Position numbers and translations under genes: made by a program | Shown: positions 37,690 through 49,272 of the stretch, one piece after another | How the letters are laid out: each line of letters opens with the position of its first letter | Position numbering within the stretch: position 1 is the stretch's first letter | Source: CAWEHU01 sp963808965 | GTDB taxonomy: Bacteria > Pseudomonadota > Alphaproteobacteria > Acetobacterales > Acetobacteraceae | Direction: 5' to 3' | NCBI GenBank assembly: GCA_963808965.1 | Contig: CAWEHU010000027.1 | Coordinates: forward strand, 62,001-126,000 | Length of the DNA: 64,000 nt | Notes under the pieces: generated by a model | Told to the model about the DNA's origin: nothing | What the model saw: only the letters and a program-made list of their open reading frames with translations | Databases searched by the model: none

Positions 37690-38115
37690 CAGCGTCTCGG
37701 GGAATTTTTTTGAATGCGTCAGATGGCACCCTCGGCCTGACCGTGATGGCGCTGGTGCGCCGACAGCTTGCGATAGCGCTCGCCCGGAACTCGCGGCCGA
37801 GCGTCTGTTGGAGACGCTGACCCGAAACTCGTTGCGCAGCCTGTGGCAGAGATCGATGATGCGCCAGCGCGCGACGCATGCACCGCCGGTAGCGGCGCGC
37901 TCTCGATCGCGTCTGCCAGCGCCGCCAGATGCGTCTCGTTCAAGCGCGACTGCTCATACGGCGCTCTGCGTCGATCAGCGCGTCCGGGCCATTCGCGTTG
38001 ATCTTCAGCTCTCAGTCGAGGATGATCTGTCGTGTGACCCAGCCAATCTCCGCGGCTTCGGCACGAGGCGCCGCGTCATAGATCAGCGCGAGCGCCAGCG
38101 TCGGCGCAGGTGATT
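37690..38115 (-). pseudogene. Decayed IS630-family transposase
   Basis: The reverse strand, in changing frames, reads LALALIYDAAPRAEAAEIG (helix-turn-helix region), then NANGPDALID, then LAALADAIESAPLPAVH, and finally YRKLSAHQRHHGQAEGAI followed by AFKK. This is the order of the N-terminal half of IS630-family transposases. Several stops and frame changes occur and the catalytic DDE half is missing. The element is clearly inactive. Confidence 0.7.
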
Positions 38116-38324
38116 GGCGTTCTTGCTCCCGCCGCTGCACGGACAAGCCCCGCGCATATCGTTACCCATTAATCGATAGACGCCATGCGCTTGATTATTC
38201 CACGCGCTCATTCCGTTCCGGGCGCCAGTTTGCAACTCCGCACGATCTCTAAATCACGGGACAAACTTGCAATTAGAATGCCCCCTCTTCAACACTGAGC
38301 GGCATTCCCCTCGCGACTCGGAAC

Positions 38325-39263
38325 ATGGCGATGCCCCTCGATCCCGACGCAATCCGTTTTTTCGAGCTGATGAAGCAAACCGGCGCCAGGCCGGTCAGCG
38401 ACATGGATCCGCCAGAAGCGCGGGAATATTACCGCCAGCGCACGAGAATGACGGAAGGGCCGGCGCCGGAAATGGCGGAAACGCGCGATTTGTCCGCGCC
38501 CGGCCCGGCCGGGCCCATTCCATTGCGCCTGTATCGGCCGCATGGGGCTCCGGCGGAAGGCGCACCGGCGCTGGTCTATTTGCATGGCGGCGGTTGGGTT
38601 ATCGGCGACCTCGACACGCATGACGTGCTTTGCCGCCATATCGCGCGGGCCGCTGGAGGCGTGGTGATTGCCGTGGATTACCGCCTTGCTCCGGAGCATC
38701 CTTTCCCCGAGCCCCTGAACGATTGCGTGACAGCGCTGAACTGGATCGCCGCGAACGGGCAAACGCTCGGCATTGATCGTTCCCGCATCGGCCTGGGCGG
38801 CGACAGCGCGGGCGGGAACATGACCGCGTCGGCCTGCATCCATGCTCGCGACCATGGCCCGTCATTGCGGTGCCAAATCTTGATCTATCCCTCCACCGAC
38901 ATGGTGAACCGCCATCCATCTCGGGTCGCCCTGGCGAACATGCCGCCGTTGACCTTGCCCGTCATCGATTGGTTCCATAGCCGGTACATGCCGCTCCCTG
39001 CCCATGCCAAGGATTGGCGGGCCTCGCCAATGCTGGCCGAAAGCCTGGCCGGTTTGCCGCCCGCGCTGGTTATAGTCGCGGGTCAAGATCCACTGCACGA
39101 CGAAGGGATCGCGTATGCGGAGCGGATGAAGCAAGCGGGCGTGGAGACCGTGGTGCGCGACTTCCCTGGCCAGATCCACGGATTCATGAACATGGGGGGC
39201 GTTATGCGCGCCACGCACGAAGCCGTAGCCGAGATCGGCTCCGCTTTGAAGCGCTGGCTCTGA
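38325..39263 (+). CDS. Alpha/beta hydrolase fold-3 esterase (hormone-sensitive-lipase family)
   Basis: A 312-residue cytoplasmic esterase. The HGGGWVIGDLDTHD oxyanion motif is at about residue 88, VDYRLAPEHPFPEPLND follows, and the nucleophile is in IGLGGDSAGGNMTASA near residue 160. Catalytic Asp and His are in VAGQDPLHDEG and FPGQIHGFMNMGG. It acts on short-chain acyl esters. It lies between the IS630 remnant and the tRNA and has no obvious operon partners. Confidence 0.92.
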   Translation: MAMPLDPDAIRFFELMKQTGARPVSDMDPPEAREYYRQRTRMTEGPAPEMAETRDLSAPGPAGPIPLRLYRPHGAPAEGAPALVYLHGGGWVIGDLDTHDVLCRHIARAAGGVVIAVDYRLAPEHPFPEPLNDCVTALNWIAANGQTLGIDRSRIGLGGDSAGGNMTASACIHARDHGPSLRCQILIYPSTDMVNRHPSRVALANMPPLTLPVIDWFHSRYMPLPAHAKDWRASPMLAESLAGLPPALVIVAGQDPLHDEGIAYAERMKQAGVETVVRDFPGQIHGFMNMGGVMRATHEAVAEIGSALKRWL

Positions 39264-39366
39264 GCGTTTGAGAGCTCTGGCGCCGGCACGGCCATGGCCG
39301 ATCCTGCGCGCTCCCGTTCCTGCTGGCCGCGACCTTCGGCCTGATCGGCCTCTAACCCGTTAAGTT

Positions 39367-39443
<77 letters not shown>

Positions 39444-39614
39444 GGCCGAGACGGGACCCTGAGCGGGCGCCTATAGCAAGCGCAAGCGGGCATTGGAAGG
39501 GCCGCGCTCCCCCGCCCACAGCGGCCATCCCTGACCCTCTCGGGCGGCCGCGTCTTGCGTCGAAGCCGCTGCGCGTGTTTCCCTTCCACCGAAGAGGGCT
39601 CCTCGGCAAAGGGG

Positions 39615-40613
39615 GTGCAGGTGCCGGTCCTGACCAGGCTGCTCGGGCTCGCGCTGGTCGCCATCGTTCTGGTATGGCTGGTCTTCGTCTTCGCCACGGG
39701 CACACCCTACGCCTTGCAGCAGCTCATCAACGGCGTGACGCTGGGGATGATCTATGGATTGATCGCCGTGGGCTACACGATGGTCTACGGGATCATCGGG
39801 ATGATCAACTTCGCTCACGGCGACATCTTCATGGTGGGCGCTTTCCTGTCGCTTATCGCCCTGATCGGGCTGTCAGCCATCGGGATCACCTCGGTGCCGC
39901 TCGCTCTCGCGCTCACGCTCATCTTCGCCGCCGCGATCGCCTCTCTGTACGGCTGGACCGTCGAACGGGTTGCCTACCGGCCGTTACGGGGCTCGTTCCG
40001 GCTTGCGCCGCTTATCAGTGCGATCGGCATGTCGATCACGCTGCAGAACTACGTGCAGGTTAGCCAAGGCGCTCGGGTGAAGCCGATGGAACCGCTGATC
40101 CCCGGCGGCATCCAGTTGATGAACGCGCAGGGCTTCGCTGTGCAGCTCTCTTGGATGCAGATGGCGATCGTGATCACCACTCTGGTCGTGTTGGGGATCT
40201 TCACCTGGCTGGTCACAAAAACGCCGCTCGGCCGCGCCATGCGGGCCTGCGAGCAAGATCTGAAAATGGCGGGTCTGCTCGGGATCGATACCGACAAGAC
40301 GATCAGCCTGACGTTCGTGATCGGCGCGTCACTGGCCGCCGTCGCCGGGCTGATGTTCCTGCTCTATTATGGCGTGATCGACTTCTTTATCGGCTTCATC
40401 GCGGGCGTGAAGGCCTTCACGGCGGCGGTGCTGGGCGGGATCGGTTCGCTCCCCGGCGCGCTACTGGGCGGCTTGCTGATCGGCCTCATCGAGACTTTCT
40501 GGTCGGCCTATTTCAGCGTTCGAGTACAAGGACGTCGCGGCGTTCTCCATCCTGGTGATCGCGCTTATCTTCCTGCCGACCGGCATTCTCGGCCGCGCGG
40601 ACGTGGAGAAGGT

Positions 40614-40617
<4 letters not shown>
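39615..40617 (+). CDS. livH: Branched-chain amino acid ABC transporter, permease LivH (one frame break)
   Basis: Inner-membrane permease with eight or nine helices. FALQQ-type start: TPYALQQLINGVTLGMIYGLIAVGYTMVYGIIGMINFAHGDIFMVG is a clear LivH signature. GTKTPLGRAMRACEQDLKMAGLLGIDTDKTI-type loop follows (here VTKTPLGRAMRACEQD). An extra T near 40520 shifts the frame; the neighbouring frame then reads EYKDVAAFSILVIALIFLPTGILGRADVEKV and stops at 40617. GTG 39615 is the preferred start, giving an additional N-terminal helix. Its stop overlaps livM's ATG. Confidence 0.93.
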
Positions 40618-41966
<1,349 letters not shown>

Positions 41967-41969
41967 ATA

Positions 41970-42836
41970 ATGTCCGCGACGGCGCGCCGTCCCGCCGAAG
42001 AGTTGCTGGCCGTTGATGCGCTGACGATGCGCTTCGGCGGGCTGAAGGCGGTGGATACGCTGTCCTTCGTCGCGCGGCGGGGCGAGATCACGGCGGTCAT
42101 CGGGCCGAACGGCGCCGGCAAAACGACCGTGTTCAATTGTATCACCGGTTTCTATCGCCCGACCTCCGGCTCCATCGTGCTCACCCATGCGGACGGCAGC
42201 CGTTACGAGCTACAGCGCCTTCCCGGACATCGAATCGGCCGGCACGCCCGTGTGGCGCGCACCTTCCAGAACATCCGGCTGTTCGCCGGAATGACGGTGC
42301 TCGAGAATTTGCTGGTCGCGCAACACAACACGCTCATGGCCGCGACTGGCTTCGGCATCCTCGCCGTGGTCGGGCTGTCGCGTTATCCCGCCGCCGAGCG
42401 GAAGGGCATCGAAAAGGCGCGCGTTTGGCTCGACGCGATCGGCCTCACCGAGCGTGCGGACGATCCGGCCGGCGCGCTGCCGTATGGCGCGCAACGCCGG
42501 CTCGAGATCGCGCGTGCCATGTGCATCGATCCGGTCCTGCTCTGCCTCGACGAGCCGGCGGCGGGGCTCAACCCGCGGGAGAGCGACGAGCTGAACCGCC
42601 TCCTCTTGCGCATCCGCGAGGACGGTTGCTCGCTGCTGCTGATCGAGCACGACATGGGTGTTGTCATGCGCATCAGCGACCACATCGTCGTGCTCGATCA
42701 CGGCAAGAAAATCAGCGACGGCGACCCCGCGCATGTGCGGGGAGATCCCGCGGTTATCAGCGCCTATCTCGGCGAGGGAGATGAAGACGAGGAGGCAAGC
42801 CCGGCCCAGCCCGCGCAGACGGAGGTAGCCGGTTGA
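41970..42836 (+). CDS. livG: Branched-chain amino acid ABC transporter, ATPase LivG
   Basis: A 288-residue ATPase. Walker A is IGPNGAGKTTVFNCITGFYRP. ARTFQNIRLFAGMTVLENLLVAQHN is LivG-specific. Signature LPYGAQRRLEIARAM, Walker B LLCLDEPAAGLNPRE, H-loop LLIEHDMGVVMRISD. The C-terminal tail (EGDEDEEASPAQPAQTEVAG) is acidic and probably disordered. Its TGA overlaps the livF start. Confidence 0.95.
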   Translation: MSATARRPAEELLAVDALTMRFGGLKAVDTLSFVARRGEITAVIGPNGAGKTTVFNCITGFYRPTSGSIVLTHADGSRYELQRLPGHRIGRHARVARTFQNIRLFAGMTVLENLLVAQHNTLMAATGFGILAVVGLSRYPAAERKGIEKARVWLDAIGLTERADDPAGALPYGAQRRLEIARAMCIDPVLLCLDEPAAGLNPRESDELNRLLLRIREDGCSLLLIEHDMGVVMRISDHIVVLDHGKKISDGDPAHVRGDPAVISAYLGEGDEDEEASPAQPAQTEVAG

Positions 42837-43555
42837 CTGCGCCGTTACTGAAGCTGACCGGTGTCGAGACCTTCTATGGCGCCATCCAGGCCTTGAAGGG
42901 CGTGGACCTGGAGGTGAGCGAAGGCGAGATTGTCACGCTGATCGGGGCCAACGGCGCCGGCAAATCCACCCTCATGATGACCGTTTGCGGGAACCCGCGC
43001 GCTCGCTCCGGCTCGATCGTCTACGACGGCGAGGACATCACCCGTCTGCCGACGCACGAGATCATGCGCCGCCGCATCGCCCAGTCTCCCGAAGGCCGCC
43101 GCATCTTCTCGCGCATGACGGTCTACGAGAACCTGCAAATGGGTGCGCAGGTCACGGGCGGGCAGGATTTCGACACGCTGATCGGTCAAGTCTTCACCAT
43201 GTTTCCGCGGCTCAAGGAACGGGTGGCGCAGCGCGGCGGCACGCTCTCCGGGGGTGAGCAGCAGATGCTTGCGATCGGCCGGGCGCTGATGTCCCGCCCC
43301 CGTCTGCTATTGTTGGATGAGCCTAGCCTCGGTCTCGCCCCCCTTGTGGTGCGGCACATCTTCGGCGCGATCCGGGATCTGAACCGCGAGACCGGGCTGA
43401 CCGTGCTGCTCGTGGAACAGAACGCCTTCCAGGCGTTGCGGCTTGCCCATCGTGGCTATGTGCTGGTGAACGGAGCCATCACGATGGCTGGAACCGGCGC
43501 GGACTTGCTGGCCCGGCCGGAGATCCGAGCCGCCTATCTCGAAGGCGCGCACTGA
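42833..43555 (+). CDS. livF: Branched-chain amino acid ABC transporter, ATPase LivF
   Basis: A 240-residue ATPase starting at TTG 42833, which overlaps the livG stop. Walker A IGANGAGKSTLMMTVCG, RRIAQSPEGRRIFSRMTVYENLQMG (LivF-type), signature LSGGEQQMLAIGRALMSRP, Walker B LLLDEPSLGLAPLV, and LLVEQNAFQALRLAHRGYVL. It pairs with LivG to drive the HM permease. Confidence 0.95.
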   Translation: MTAPLLKLTGVETFYGAIQALKGVDLEVSEGEIVTLIGANGAGKSTLMMTVCGNPRARSGSIVYDGEDITRLPTHEIMRRRIAQSPEGRRIFSRMTVYENLQMGAQVTGGQDFDTLIGQVFTMFPRLKERVAQRGGTLSGGEQQMLAIGRALMSRPRLLLLDEPSLGLAPLVVRHIFGAIRDLNRETGLTVLLVEQNAFQALRLAHRGYVLVNGAITMAGTGADLLARPEIRAAYLEGAH

Positions 43556-43676
43556 GAGCAAGGCCGCGCATCCTCCTACGCGCGCGAGAGACCCGCCCCT
43601 TTTCACCCGTCCTGCGCCAGGCTTACGCTCGGCTGTACCGCGCCTTTCGCGCGGGGATGGAAACAGGGACAAGCTC

Positions 43677-44783
43677 ATGTTCAGAAGAACTCTGTTCGGG
43701 GCTGCGGTCGCCTTGGTCGCCGGGCTGACGCTCGGGGCTTCGGCGCACGCGCAGATCCAAATCGCGGTTGTCGGACCGCTTACCGGTCAGTACGCCGCCT
43801 TTGGCCAGCAAATGAAGGAAGGGGCGGAGCAGGCGGTCGCGGACCTCAACAAGGCGGGCGGCGTGCTCGGCCAACAAATCGTGTTGGAGGAAGGCGACGA
43901 CGCCTGCGATCCGCGTCAGGCGGTCTCGGTCGCCAACCAAATGGCTAGCAAGGGCGTGAAACTCGTCGCAGGGCATTTCTGCTCCGGCAGTTCGATCCCG
44001 GCCAGCAAAGTGTACGCCGAGGAAGGCGTGCTGCAAATCTCTCCTGCCTCGACCAATCCGAAGTTCACGGACGAGGGAAGCTGGAACACTTTCCGCGTGT
44101 GCGGCCGGGACGACCAGCAAGGCCAGGTCGCCGGGAAGTACCTCGCCGACCATTTCAAGGACGAGAAGATCGCGATCCTGAACGACAACTCGGCGTACGG
44201 CAAAGGTCTCGCCGACGAGACAAAGAAGGCGCTCAATGCAGCGGGGGTGAAGGAGGTTATGGATGCCGCCTATACCCCGGGCGAGCGCGACTACTCCGCC
44301 CTGGTGAGCCGTCTCAAGCAGGCGGGCGTCACCGTGATTTACGTCGGCGGCTATCACACCGAATCCGGGCTGATTATCCGCCAGGCCAAGGAGCAGGGAA
44401 TGAAGGCCACCCTGGTCGGCGGAGATGCCTTGGTCACCAAGGAGTTCTGGCAGATCGCCGGCGATGCCGGGAACGGCACGTTGATGACCTTCGCGGCCGA
44501 CCCCAGTAAGCGCCCGGCGGCGGCCGAGGTCGTGAAGGAGTTCAAGGCGAACAAGATCGAGCCCGAGGGCTACGTGCTCTATACCTACGCTGCGGTCCAG
44601 ATCTGGGCCGACGCGGTGAAGAAGGCCGGCACCGCCGACCCGAAGAAGGTGGCGGACACGCTCAAGTCCAGTGGGCCGTGGCAGAGCGTCTTGGGACCGA
44701 TCACTTTCGACAAGAAGGGCGACCCCACCCAGTCCGGTTACGTGCTGTACGTCTGGAAGAATGGCGACTACGCCGAAATGTAA
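43677..44783 (+). CDS. livK: Branched-chain amino acid ABC transporter, periplasmic binding protein
   Basis: A 368-residue periplasmic binding protein. Signal peptide MFRRTLFGAAVALVAGLTLGASAHAQ, then the Leu/Ile/Val-binding fold: IAVVGPLTGQYAAFGQQMKEGAEQAVADLN, GDDACDPRQAVSVANQMASKGVKLVAGHFCSGSSIPASKVYAEEG, and YGKGLADETKKALNAAG. The cysteine pair (DDACDP ... GHFCSG) is the usual disulfide of LivJ/LivK. It follows livF by 121 bases. Confidence 0.94.
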   Translation: MFRRTLFGAAVALVAGLTLGASAHAQIQIAVVGPLTGQYAAFGQQMKEGAEQAVADLNKAGGVLGQQIVLEEGDDACDPRQAVSVANQMASKGVKLVAGHFCSGSSIPASKVYAEEGVLQISPASTNPKFTDEGSWNTFRVCGRDDQQGQVAGKYLADHFKDEKIAILNDNSAYGKGLADETKKALNAAGVKEVMDAAYTPGERDYSALVSRLKQAGVTVIYVGGYHTESGLIIRQAKEQGMKATLVGGDALVTKEFWQIAGDAGNGTLMTFAADPSKRPAAAEVVKEFKANKIEPEGYVLYTYAAVQIWADAVKKAGTADPKKVADTLKSSGPWQSVLGPITFDKKGDPTQSGYVLYVWKNGDYAEM

Positions 44784-44804
44784 GGGCCACTGAATACCGC
44801 TCGT

Positions 44805-44833
44805 CATGGCCGGTGCCCGCGCGGCCGGCCATG
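44805..44833. terminator. Perfect 9-base inverted repeat after livK
   Basis: CATGGCCGG (44805-44813) and CCGGCCATG (44825-44833) form a perfect stem with an 11-base GC-rich loop, 22 bases after the livK stop. There is no T-run, so a Rho-independent terminator is not proven; it may protect the mRNA end. Confidence 0.45.
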
Positions 44834-44961
44834 GCGATGCGGCGATCACTTATACCAGCGGCCCTATTCGATGGCCGTCTTGCCCATGAGCCTCTGGTGA
44901 TGGAAGCGAGCCGGCCGGCAACGGCAGCAAGCTGATGTTCTCCGGGACCAAGTGTTGATGG

Positions 44962-45861
44962 CTATGCTCGGGTCGGAAATCCGTAAAGCTTGTGTGGATT
45001 ATCAACGAACAATAGTTGACGACGCTCTTCATCGGGCACCCAGTCGGCTACCAGGTCCAGAAGCTCGCCGATTTTCGGTGTGGGGCCCCAGTTCGAGACA
45101 TGGGGCCAGTCCGATCCCCAGACGCATCGCTCCGGAGCAGCGTCGGAGAGAGCCCGGGCGAAAGGAATCGTGTCGTGATAGGGGGGACCCTCGACGGAGC
45201 ATCGAAACGCTCCCTGTAGCTTGACCCAGCCCCCATCTCGCACGAGGGACACGAGCGTCCGGAAGCCCTCACAGTCAAGACCGGCCGAGGTTGGGAAGTG
45301 TCCCATGTGATCCACGACGAACGGCACCGGCAGGCGGCTCAGCCGGGTCGCCAAGGGCGGCAATTCCCGTGCATCGATGAGAAATTGCAGATGCCAGCCC
45401 ATGTCGCGACAAAGGTCGCCGAAGACCTCGACCAACTCGAAGCCCACCCCGCCGCCATAGAGCACATTGAGACGAAGTCCAACGACGCCGGCGTCCTTTA
45501 GTCGCTGCAACTCGCGTTCCGGCGTGCCAAGCGAGATGACCGCGATCCCGCGAAGGCGATCCGGATGGGCTCGTAGCGTCTCGAGCATCAGTTCGTTGTG
45601 CGTCCCATGCACGCTGACCTGGACGAGAACGCCATATGTCATACCGGTGGCGTCCAGCATGGCAAGGTAGGCTGATTCGGCCGCCGGGGGCGGCGTGTAG
45701 CTTCGCGTCTCGACGAAGGGATGCTCAGGCGGCTGTCCAATGACATGGGCATGGGTATCGACGGCGCCGGCCGGGATTCGGAAGCGGGTTGGCCCGCGAG
45801 GATTTGGATCCGGCCCGGGACAGGCTCGAATTGGCATCGGGGAGATCGGCTGATCAACCAT
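44962..45861 (-). CDS. Amidohydrolase family protein, 2-pyrone-4,6-dicarboxylate lactonase-like
   Basis: A 299-residue TIM-barrel metal-dependent hydrolase. The N-terminal metal motif is AGAVDTHAHVIG, then GTHNELMLETLRAHPDRLRGIAV, VVDHMGHFPTSAG and the C-terminal metal Asp motif CVWGSDWPHVSNWG. Members of this branch open lactones such as 2-pyrone-4,6-dicarboxylate in aromatic degradation. ATG 45861 overlaps the end of the MFS gene by 8 bases, so the two are co-transcribed and the transporter probably brings in the substrate or its precursor. Confidence 0.85.
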   Translation of the reverse strand: MVDQPISPMPIRACPGPDPNPRGPTRFRIPAGAVDTHAHVIGQPPEHPFVETRSYTPPPAAESAYLAMLDATGMTYGVLVQVSVHGTHNELMLETLRAHPDRLRGIAVISLGTPERELQRLKDAGVVGLRLNVLYGGGVGFELVEVFGDLCRDMGWHLQFLIDARELPPLATRLSRLPVPFVVDHMGHFPTSAGLDCEGFRTLVSLVRDGGWVKLQGAFRCSVEGPPYHDTIPFARALSDAAPERCVWGSDWPHVSNWGPTPKIGELLDLVADWVPDEERRQLLFVDNPHKLYGFPTRA

Positions 45862-47167
45862 TTGCGTCAAGCACCTTTCCGCGGGTTTCCGGAAGAACGA
45901 AGGCCGCGACAAAAAATACGCCGTATGCAATGATCGCAAATATTGCGATGGCATTGGCGAGAGACATTCCGGCGGAAAGAAAACCGACGAGAGCCGGAAA
46001 CAAGGCGCCGATGCCACGACCGAAATTGTAGCAGAAGCCCTGACCCGAGCCTCTCAAGCGAGTCGAAAACAGTTCTGTCAGAAACGGACCCATGCCGGAG
46101 AAATACCCGGAAGAGAAGAAGCCGAGCGGCAAGCCGAGCACCAGCATCCATCCGTTCGAGAGCGGCAGCTGGGTGTAGCCGACGGTCACGGCTATCGCGC
46201 CCAGCGAGAAGACAAGAAACAGGTTACGTCGTCCGATACGATCCGCGAGCCAGGCACCCACGAGGTAGCCGGCAAAGCTGCCGAGAATGAGCGATGCGAG
46301 ATAGCCGGTCGAGTCCACCACAGAAAGGTGCCGTTCCGTGGTTAGAAAGCGGGGAAGCCAACTCGTGATCGCGTAGTAGCCGCCCTGGGCGCCCGTCGCG
46401 ACGAGCGAGGCGAGAATGGTCGTTTTAAGGACCGGACCTGAGAATATCTCGAGGATGGACGGACGGTCTCCCTCCTGCACTTGCTTGCGGCGCGCCTCCG
46501 CGGCCACCTCGGGCTCTTCGACGAAACGTCGGAGATAGTAGACGAGCAACGCTGGAACCGCCCCGAGCACGAACATCCAGCGCCATGCCTGCTCGGGAGG
46601 CAGAAAGCTGAACAGCGCGGCCTGCGCCAGCACGGCGCCGCCCCAACCGACAGCCCAGGCCGATTGGACACAGCCCACCGCTCGTCCGCGATATTGGGCC
46701 CGGATGGTCTCACCCATCAAGATAGCACCAGCCGCCCACTCCGCGCCAAAACCGAAACCGAGCACCGCGCGCGCGATCAGAAGCTGCGCGAAGTTCTGCG
46801 CAAGCGCGCAGACCACGCTGAAGACGGAGAACCACACAATGGAGATTTGAAGCATCCGCACGCGTCCGATGCGGTCGGATAAAAATCCGCCAAGCCAGCC
46901 ACCCAGTGATGAGCAGAGCAGCGTAGCAGTGACGGCAAGACCCGCCGGCCCTGGGCTAACGTCCCACTGCTTTATGATCGTTCCGACCACGAGTGGGTAG
47001 ATCATGAAATCCATGCCGTCGAGCGCCCAGCCTGCGAAACACGCCCAAAATGTCCGCCTTTCCGGCGCAGTCATGTCTCGGTAGAAGCCGGTTAAGCTTG
47101 CGTCGGCGACAGGAACGATGCCAGGCCCTACGGTGACATGTTTTGCACCCGGTGTAGTTTCCATCAT
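45854..47167 (-). CDS. MFS transporter, organic/aromatic acid symporter type
   Basis: A 437-residue protein with 12 predicted helices. Helix 2-3 loop motif GGWLGGFLSDRIGRVRML and helix 8-9 loop AWLADRIGRRNL are the MFS signature copies; GWALDGMDFMIYPLVVGTI carries the acidic residue near helix 1 typical of organic acid:H+ symporters. It overlaps the amidohydrolase gene. Likely imports a carboxylic acid. Confidence 0.88.
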   Translation of the reverse strand: MMETTPGAKHVTVGPGIVPVADASLTGFYRDMTAPERRTFWACFAGWALDGMDFMIYPLVVGTIIKQWDVSPGPAGLAVTATLLCSSLGGWLGGFLSDRIGRVRMLQISIVWFSVFSVVCALAQNFAQLLIARAVLGFGFGAEWAAGAILMGETIRAQYRGRAVGCVQSAWAVGWGGAVLAQAALFSFLPPEQAWRWMFVLGAVPALLVYYLRRFVEEPEVAAEARRKQVQEGDRPSILEIFSGPVLKTTILASLVATGAQGGYYAITSWLPRFLTTERHLSVVDSTGYLASLILGSFAGYLVGAWLADRIGRRNLFLVFSLGAIAVTVGYTQLPLSNGWMLVLGLPLGFFSSGYFSGMGPFLTELFSTRLRGSGQGFCYNFGRGIGALFPALVGFLSAGMSLANAIAIFAIIAYGVFFVAAFVLPETRGKVLDANG

Positions 47168-47821
47168 CCCTTCTCCCTAGCAGTCCGCTGAAAAACCCCA
47201 AGACCGCCCGTCTGCTCCTTGGCGCCGCGCGCCCGTGTTCGGTTGCGGCGATTGCCGGTGGAACGCTCGCGGGTCTGCAAACTCCGCCATCGGGACAGAC
47301 TTCTCCTATGGTGCCTCGACCGACCCAGACTGGGAACTAGGAATCGTCCTCTCGACTCCTCGCGGCTTAGTTGGAGCTCGCGCTCGCAGCCGCGTCGGCT
47401 CAAGCACAAACGGCTGATCAGGCCGATCAAGGCTCGCAACTGGCCCAGCTGTCCACCCTGGCGCACGGCGCTCCCCAAGTCCCGAACTTGCCCGCGCCGG
47501 AGCCTTCACGCTGCGAGCCTTTTCCGGGTGACGCAAGCCGGGCGAAGGCGGCGCGAGCGGCCGGCAGGCGGGCGGTCCAATGATGGCCGCTGCGGGTCAC
47601 CAGCCGCGCCTTGCCGCGGCTCGATCTAGACCAGCATGCGATAGCGCGTCGAACTTGATCTCGCTCATTTTCCTGCTCGCCAGGGCCGGAGTTCTGGCAA
47701 TCCTCGCTCTAGGCGAGGAACTGACCCCAGCCTATAGCGTCGGATTTGCGCTGCTGCTCTCGCGCCTCATGGCGGCCCCTTCCTGATCGCGCGGGCGGCT
47801 CCAGAATCACGACCGCTCACG
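47168..47821. other. 650-base stretch without a recognisable gene
   Basis: Open frames exist on both strands but none shows a known domain, a good ribosome site or composition like the flanking genes. It separates the divergent MFS genes and must hold both promoters. The sequence CAGTCCGCTGAAAAACCCC near 47180 resembles ends of some insertion sequences, but no partner repeat was found. Confidence 0.5.
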
Positions 47822-49198
47822 ATGGTGGGTCCAAGGATGCAAATAGCTGAGGCTGAAGTCGTTGACGTCACCCGACTGGTTGACGAGCGCCCGGTCGGCT
47901 CCATGCAGATTCGCATCCTTGTGCTCTGCGGCTTTGTTGCCCTGCTTGACGGGTTGGACTTGCAGGCGATCGGTCTGGCGGCTCCCGCGATCGCACGCCA
48001 GCTCCAAATCGAGCCGCATGTGTTCGGGGCGGTGTTCAGCGCCGCGTTGCTCGGCCTGATGCTGGGCGCTTTCACGCTCGGTCCGCTGGCCGATCGCATC
48101 GGTCGCAAACGCATCCTGATCGCGGCCACGTTCACATTCGGCCTGTTCACCGTCTGCACGGCGCTGGCCGGTTCATTCAAGTCCCTATTGATCTTCCGGT
48201 TCTTCACCGGTTTGGGATTGGGGGGTGCGATGCCGAGCTTCATCAGTCTTGCTTCGGAATACTCGCCCCGCCGCATCCGCCCGCTGCTTGTCACCCTGCT
48301 CTGGGCGGGATTTCCGCTCGGCGGCGTCATCGGCGGGCTGCTGGCCTCCATTCTGATTCCTGCTTTCGGATGGCGCTCGGTGTTTTACATCGGCGGCGTC
48401 GTCCCGCTCGTGCTCTCGGCCGTGCTGGTCGCGGCGTTGCCGGAGTCGCTCGGCTTTCTTGTTGCGAACGATGCGCCCGCCGAGACGGTCCGACGCATCG
48501 TTCGCCAAATCTGCCCGGAAAGCGGAGCGGGCGGCGCGCGGCGGTTCGTGCTGGGCGAGGAAAAGCTGCCGGGAATGCCGGTGCGGCATCTGTTCACGGG
48601 CGGACGCGCGATCGGCACGCTTCTGCTCTGGGTGCCCTATTTCATGGCCTTCATGATGTTGGTTACGAATTCCTCCTGGAGCCCGATCGTCCTGGCCGGG
48701 GCCGGGATGGACGTGGCGCAATCCGGCCTGGTCATGGCCATGTATAACGGCGGCAGCGTCGTGGGCACGATCATTGTCGGCTGGCTGATCGGCGCCGTGG
48801 GTCCTTATCGCGTGCTGACCGGCGCCCTTGGGCTCAGCGCCCTGGCGTTCGGCGCCGTGGGTTTCGCCGCGCCCTCCCTCAGCGCCGTCATGTTGCTGGA
48901 AGGACTCGGTGGCTTCCTGCTTGGTGCGGGCAGCTCCGGATTGATCGCGTTGGCGGCGATTTTCTACCCTACCTCGATCCGCTCCACGGGCGTCGGCTGG
49001 GCCAATGGCGTCGGACGCTTCGGTTCGTTTGTCGGTCCGCTCGTTGCGACTATCCTGGTCGGCTCGCATTGGAGCATCGAGAGTCTGTATCTCGCCCTTA
49101 GCGCGCCTGGGTTGATCGCCGCATTCTTCGTTCTTCTGCTCGGCATGCAGCAAACCGCGCGCAGAATGCGGCAGGAGCGGCTTGCAGGTTCCGGCTAA
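47822..49198 (+). CDS. MFS transporter, aromatic acid:H+ symporter family
   Basis: A 458-residue 12-helix protein. Helix 1 motif CGFVALLDGLDLQAIGLAAPAI has the DGxD residues of the AAHS family (PcaK-like). The helix 2-3 loop is GPLADRIGRKRIL. ATG 47837 is an alternative start. It is the first gene of a plus-strand run with the class II aldolase, ThDP enzyme, cytochrome c and decarboxylase-like protein, all with short gaps, which suggests import of an aromatic acid for this pathway. Confidence 0.88.
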   Translation: MVGPRMQIAEAEVVDVTRLVDERPVGSMQIRILVLCGFVALLDGLDLQAIGLAAPAIARQLQIEPHVFGAVFSAALLGLMLGAFTLGPLADRIGRKRILIAATFTFGLFTVCTALAGSFKSLLIFRFFTGLGLGGAMPSFISLASEYSPRRIRPLLVTLLWAGFPLGGVIGGLLASILIPAFGWRSVFYIGGVVPLVLSAVLVAALPESLGFLVANDAPAETVRRIVRQICPESGAGGARRFVLGEEKLPGMPVRHLFTGGRAIGTLLLWVPYFMAFMMLVTNSSWSPIVLAGAGMDVAQSGLVMAMYNGGSVVGTIIVGWLIGAVGPYRVLTGALGLSALAFGAVGFAAPSLSAVMLLEGLGGFLLGAGSSGLIALAAIFYPTSIRSTGVGWANGVGRFGSFVGPLVATILVGSHWSIESLYLALSAPGLIAAFFVLLLGMQQTARRMRQERLAGSG

Positions 49199-49272
49199 GT
49201 CTCAAAAGCACGCTGTATCGAAAGCCCGTCGTGCTCTTGCGCTTGCCTGTGAATTGATGTGGAGTTGAGGGG

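Noticed and set aside
37343..38113. A 256-residue gene on the plus strand
   Set aside because: Only the first ~25 residues resemble anything (IS66-type). The rest is antisense to a decayed IS630 transposase and has shadow-like composition.
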